Source: Desulfobacterales bacterium (GTDB lineage: Bacteria > Desulfobacterota > Desulfobulbia > Desulfobulbales > BM004). Taken from it: a DNA stretch of 47,711 bases. Position numbers and translations under genes: made by a program. Shown in pieces: positions 45,418-47,711 of this stretch (its first letter is position 1; every line of letters begins with the position of its first letter). The DNA lies in assembly GCA_021647905.1 (NCBI GenBank), contig JAKITW010000012.1, positions 1-47,711 of the forward strand, in the 5' to 3' direction. The notes under the pieces were generated by a model. That model worked only from the letters and a program-made list of their open reading frames with translations. It had not been told where the DNA came from and ran no database searches.

Positions 45418-45503
45418 GGAGGGATGGCCGAGTGGTTTAAGGCGGCGGTCTTGAAAACCGTTGAACGAAAGTTCCGTGGGTTCGAATCCTACTCCCTCCG
45501 CCA
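45418..45503 (+). tRNA. tRNA-Ser (anticodon TGA)
   Basis: The 86-nt class II tRNA has acceptor GGAGGGA/TCCCTCC with GCCA, anticodon arm CGGT-CTTGAAA-ACCG and a variable arm GAACGAAAGTTC. It is followed by a T run. Confidence 0.97.
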
Positions 45504-45527
45504 TGAACGGAACATTTTTTTTATTAG

Positions 45528-45632
45528 ATTTTGTCGGTTTCGCAAAAAGCGCTCTACGGACGTGTGTTACGTTTTAGCCTATTGTTATTATTCGGTGGCA
45601 TTTGAAGCGTTTGTTTTTTTTGCGAGTTGATC
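45528..45632. repeat. Family C repeat, copy 3 (inverted)
   Basis: It reads as the reverse of copies 1 and 2, with TTGTCGGTTTCGC, ACGGACGTG and GTGGCATTTGAA. It directly joins copy 4. Confidence 0.85.
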
Positions 45633-45745
45633 AATTTTGTCGGTCTCGCAACAACCCGCTCGACGGACGTGATTCGTCTTGTAACTTGTTGATTTTATTG
45701 GGTGGCATTTGAAACCTTTCGGGTTGTTACGAGTTCATCAATTTT
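45633..45745. repeat. Family C repeat, copy 4 (inverted, tandem with copy 3)
   Basis: It contains TTGTCGGTCTCGC, ACGGACGTG, GTGGCATTTGAA and CCTTTCGGGTTGTTACGAG. Here the two ends are clearly inverted (CTCGTAACAACCCG versus CGGGTTGTTGCGAG), so a long hairpin is possible. It ends 6 bp before tRNA-Ser(GCT). Confidence 0.87.
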
Positions 45746-45751
45746 CAAGTC

Positions 45752-45844
45752 GGAGAGATGACCGAGCTGGCCGATGGTGCTCGCCTGCTAAGCGAGTGTG
45801 GGGGTTAAACTCCACCGAGGGTTCGAATCCCTCTCTCTCCGCCA
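45752..45844 (+). tRNA. tRNA-Ser (anticodon GCT)
   Basis: The 93-nt class II tRNA has acceptor GGAGAGA/TCTCTCC with GCCA, anticodon arm CTCGC-CTGCTAA-GCGAG and long variable arm GTGGGGG/CTCCAC. A T run follows the CCA. Confidence 0.96.
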
Positions 45845-45869
45845 TTTTTTTACACATTACCTCCCCCGC

Positions 45870-46946
45870 CTACCCCTTCCCATACAGCCGCCGGCGCAGC
45901 CAGATCCGCATCAGGTGCTTGATGTTGAAAGACAGAACAACCATCCCGGCAAAATAGAACATGAAGCTGGCAAACAGGTAATGATCCGGCACGCTGTTCA
46001 TGGTTCCGGCAATGGCCAGCCCCGAGAACAGCACGGAGATGGCCAGGATGACGCCGACCGACTTCTTTTTCGACAGCCCGAACCGGGTGAGGATATGGTG
46101 CAGGTGGTAGCGGTCGGCCCGGAACGGATTCTTGCCCTGCAACAGCCTTTTGGACATGATAATCAGGGTGTCGACGATGGGCACGGTCAGGACCAGAAGT
46201 GCGGCCGCCGGCCGGACCACACTGCCCTGGCTCTGGGTCAGGGAAATGGCCATAAAGGCCAGAGCAAAGCCCAGGGAGAGGCTGCCGGCATCGCCCATGA
46301 ACAATCGCGCCGGCGGCCAATTGTAGCGGAGAAATCCGATCAACACTCCGATCAGGGCCACATTGAGAAAAAACAGCTCCTGGTAGTTTTCCAGCCCGGC
46401 AAGCCCGGCAAAGGCGGCAAAAGCAACCAGTGAAACGCCGCCGGCCAGGCCGTCCAGGCCGTCTATCATGTTGATGGAGTTGATCACGCCCATTGCACAG
46501 AATACGGTGAGCGGCGCGCTCAGCCAGATACTGCCCAGATTAATGGGCCCGAGAGATACCAGATCACCAAAGGTCACCAGAAAAATCCGGCTGAAAAACA
46601 TCATCACCCCTATTGCCAGGATCTGGGCCAGGAATTTGACCTTTGGCCCCAGTTCCCGGTAGTCGTCAAGAAAACCGACGGTGACCATGATCACCACCCC
46701 GCTGAAAAAACCGCGTAAGTTGGTGAAAGGCGCCCACAAAAGGCAGGTGAATGCCAGGGCCATGACCATGCCCAGACCGCCGACCAGGGGCTTGGCCGTG
46801 CGGTGCATCTTGCGCCGGTTACCGGGCAGGTCGACCAGGCCCATTTTCAGGGCGATCTGGGCCAGGCGCGGCAGTACCGCCGCGCTTGCGGCACTGCCGG
46901 TCAGAAGAATCAGCGCTGTCTTGATTTCAACAGGTATTATCACCAT
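45870..46946 (-). CDS. wecA: Undecaprenyl-phosphate sugar-1-phosphate transferase (WecA/TagO type)
   Basis: Enzymes of this family transfer a GlcNAc-1-phosphate-type group from UDP-sugar to undecaprenyl phosphate, starting O-antigen or similar glycan synthesis at the inner membrane. The 358-residue protein has about 10-11 membrane helices and the MraY/WecA motifs: VGFLDDYRELGPK, NMIDGLDGLAGG, MGDAGSLSLGF and DRYHLHHIL, the histidine motif typical of WecA-like proteins. AGGAG precedes the ATG. It follows rfbC by 38 bp in one operon. The exact sugar cannot be told. Confidence 0.92.
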   Translation of the reverse strand: MVIIPVEIKTALILLTGSAASAAVLPRLAQIALKMGLVDLPGNRRKMHRTAKPLVGGLGMVMALAFTCLLWAPFTNLRGFFSGVVIMVTVGFLDDYRELGPKVKFLAQILAIGVMMFFSRIFLVTFGDLVSLGPINLGSIWLSAPLTVFCAMGVINSINMIDGLDGLAGGVSLVAFAAFAGLAGLENYQELFFLNVALIGVLIGFLRYNWPPARLFMGDAGSLSLGFALAFMAISLTQSQGSVVRPAAALLVLTVPIVDTLIIMSKRLLQGKNPFRADRYHLHHILTRFGLSKKKSVGVILAISVLFSGLAIAGTMNSVPDHYLFASFMFYFAGMVVLSFNIKHLMRIWLRRRLYGKG

Positions 46947-46984
46947 GACTCCTGTAAATTAGCCCATCACCTTATCAGTCAAAA

Positions 46985-47527
46985 TCAGTCAAAGACCTCG
47001 GCGTCCCGCAACGCCATACCGGACTGGTCTTTGGCCGAGAGGAGCGGCGCTCCTGCCAGGGGCCACTGGATGTTGATCTCCGGATCATTCCAGGCGATGG
47101 TCCGCTCATGTTCCGGGGCAAAATAATCAGTTGTCTTGTACACAAAATCGGCGCTTGGGGAAAGCACCAGGAAGCCGTGCGCAAATCCTTCAGGAATCCA
47201 CATCTGCCGGTTGTTTTCCGCTGAAAGGCGCTCCCCCACCCACTGGCCGAAAAAGGGGGAACCGCGGCGCAGATCAACGGCCACGTCGAAAACCTCGCCT
47301 TGGGTCACCCGGACAAGCTTACCCTGGCAACATTTAATCTGGTAGTGCAGACCGCGGAGAGTAGAGCGGCAGGACCTGCTATGATTGTCCTGAACAAAAT
47401 CCCCGTCGATTCCGTGGGCCGAAAATAGATCCCGGCGCCAGATCTCCATGAAAAAACCGCGCTGATCGCCGAACAGGTCCGGCTCAACCAGAACAACATC
47501 GGGAATGGATAGCGGAATGAATTTCAT
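46985..47527 (-). CDS. rfbC: dTDP-4-dehydrorhamnose 3,5-epimerase
   Basis: RfbC (RmlC) makes the third step of dTDP-L-rhamnose synthesis, by double epimerisation. The 180-residue cupin has DQRGFFMEIWR, QDNHSRSCRSTLRGLHYQ with the catalytic histidine, and WIPEGFAHGFLVLS. Length is normal. It is the first gene seen of a cell-surface polysaccharide operon continuing into the wecA-like gene; rfbA, rfbB and rfbD are not in the window. Upstream is repeat D. Confidence 0.95.
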   Translation of the reverse strand: MKFIPLSIPDVVLVEPDLFGDQRGFFMEIWRRDLFSAHGIDGDFVQDNHSRSCRSTLRGLHYQIKCCQGKLVRVTQGEVFDVAVDLRRGSPFFGQWVGERLSAENNRQMWIPEGFAHGFLVLSPSADFVYKTTDYFAPEHERTIAWNDPEINIQWPLAGAPLLSAKDQSGMALRDAEVFD

Positions 47528-47584
47528 GGGAGTAGGGGACAGGTTATTGGGTGAAGATATGGTTAATGGTTATTTGTTATCAGT

Positions 47585-47711
47585 GTAAACATTCAGTAAC
47601 CCCCCTCCTGTCGGGAAAGGGGTCTTCTTCTACCAACGGCCGCTCCATTGAGAAGGGCCGGCTGTTCATAAACAGGCTATCAAGCAGGAACTCGCTTCGC
47701 CGCGGCGGCGA
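47585..47711. repeat. Family D repeat, copy 2 (inverted, reaches the window end)
   Basis: It starts GTAAACATTCAGTAAC and matches the reverse complement of 20892-21018 almost throughout, including CGGCCGCTCCATTGAG and CAAGCAGGAACTCGCTTCG. The element may continue beyond the window. Confidence 0.85.

Overview
The window looks like chromosomal DNA of a sulfate-reducing (or sulfur-disproportionating) member of the Desulfobacterota, most likely near the Desulfobulbales. The main evidence is a complete reductive-type dsrABD operon (minus strand, 17424-20186), supported by a selenocysteine tRNA, a BamA with an extra TolB-like N-terminal domain, and a moderately GC-rich housekeeping gene set. No rRNA, CRISPR array, prophage or full-length transposase gene was seen.

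Layout. 1-8 kb is accessory on the minus strand: the end of a type I restriction system (hsdM, partial hsdS) with a DUF1016 gene remnant in frame upstream of hsdM, a YkgJ-like protein, a small zinc-ribbon protein, a Fic enzyme, a ferredoxin-domain protein, and a large uncharacterised gene cut in two by a MITE. 8-12 kb holds gap-pgk-tpiA-secG-tRNA-Leu (minus). 12-16.5 kb holds metK-ahcY plus an unknown gene (plus), with a possible H-type pseudoknot in the metK leader. 16.5-20.2 kb is birA and dsrABD (minus), with a good promoter and two palindromes upstream of dsrA. 21-29.3 kb carries bamA, mfd and bipA/typA (plus). 29.4-32.1 kb is unusual: tRNA-Asn, a GIY-YIG nuclease gene and a broken tRNA-Asn copy are followed by tRNA-Pro, a kinase fragment, an MFS transporter and a broken tRNA-Pro copy. 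32-37 kb carries an AI-2E-type transporter, ilvE and groES-groEL. 37-41.3 kb carries tRNA-Met and a SNF2 helicase/SWIM zinc-finger pair. 41.3-47.7 kb holds a small zinc-motif protein, tRNA-SeC, glyQ (without glyS beside it), an M32 carboxypeptidase, queH, two tRNA-Ser genes, and rfbC with a WecA-like transferase.

The most striking property is the density of non-coding dispersed repeats. There is a 152-bp MITE with perfect 8-bp target duplications and IS66-like ends; a ~97-bp palindromic family (three copies, two in tandem); a ~105-bp family clustering near tRNA genes (four copies); a 127-bp family (two long copies and a fragment); and heptanucleotide arrays of at least two types. Several repeats abut genes so closely that they supply the stop codon. 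Removing the MITE and one target duplication at 7.7 kb restores a single 597-residue reading frame exactly, so that gene was interrupted recently.

All calls come from reading the sequence and recalled family knowledge; no database search or folding program was run.
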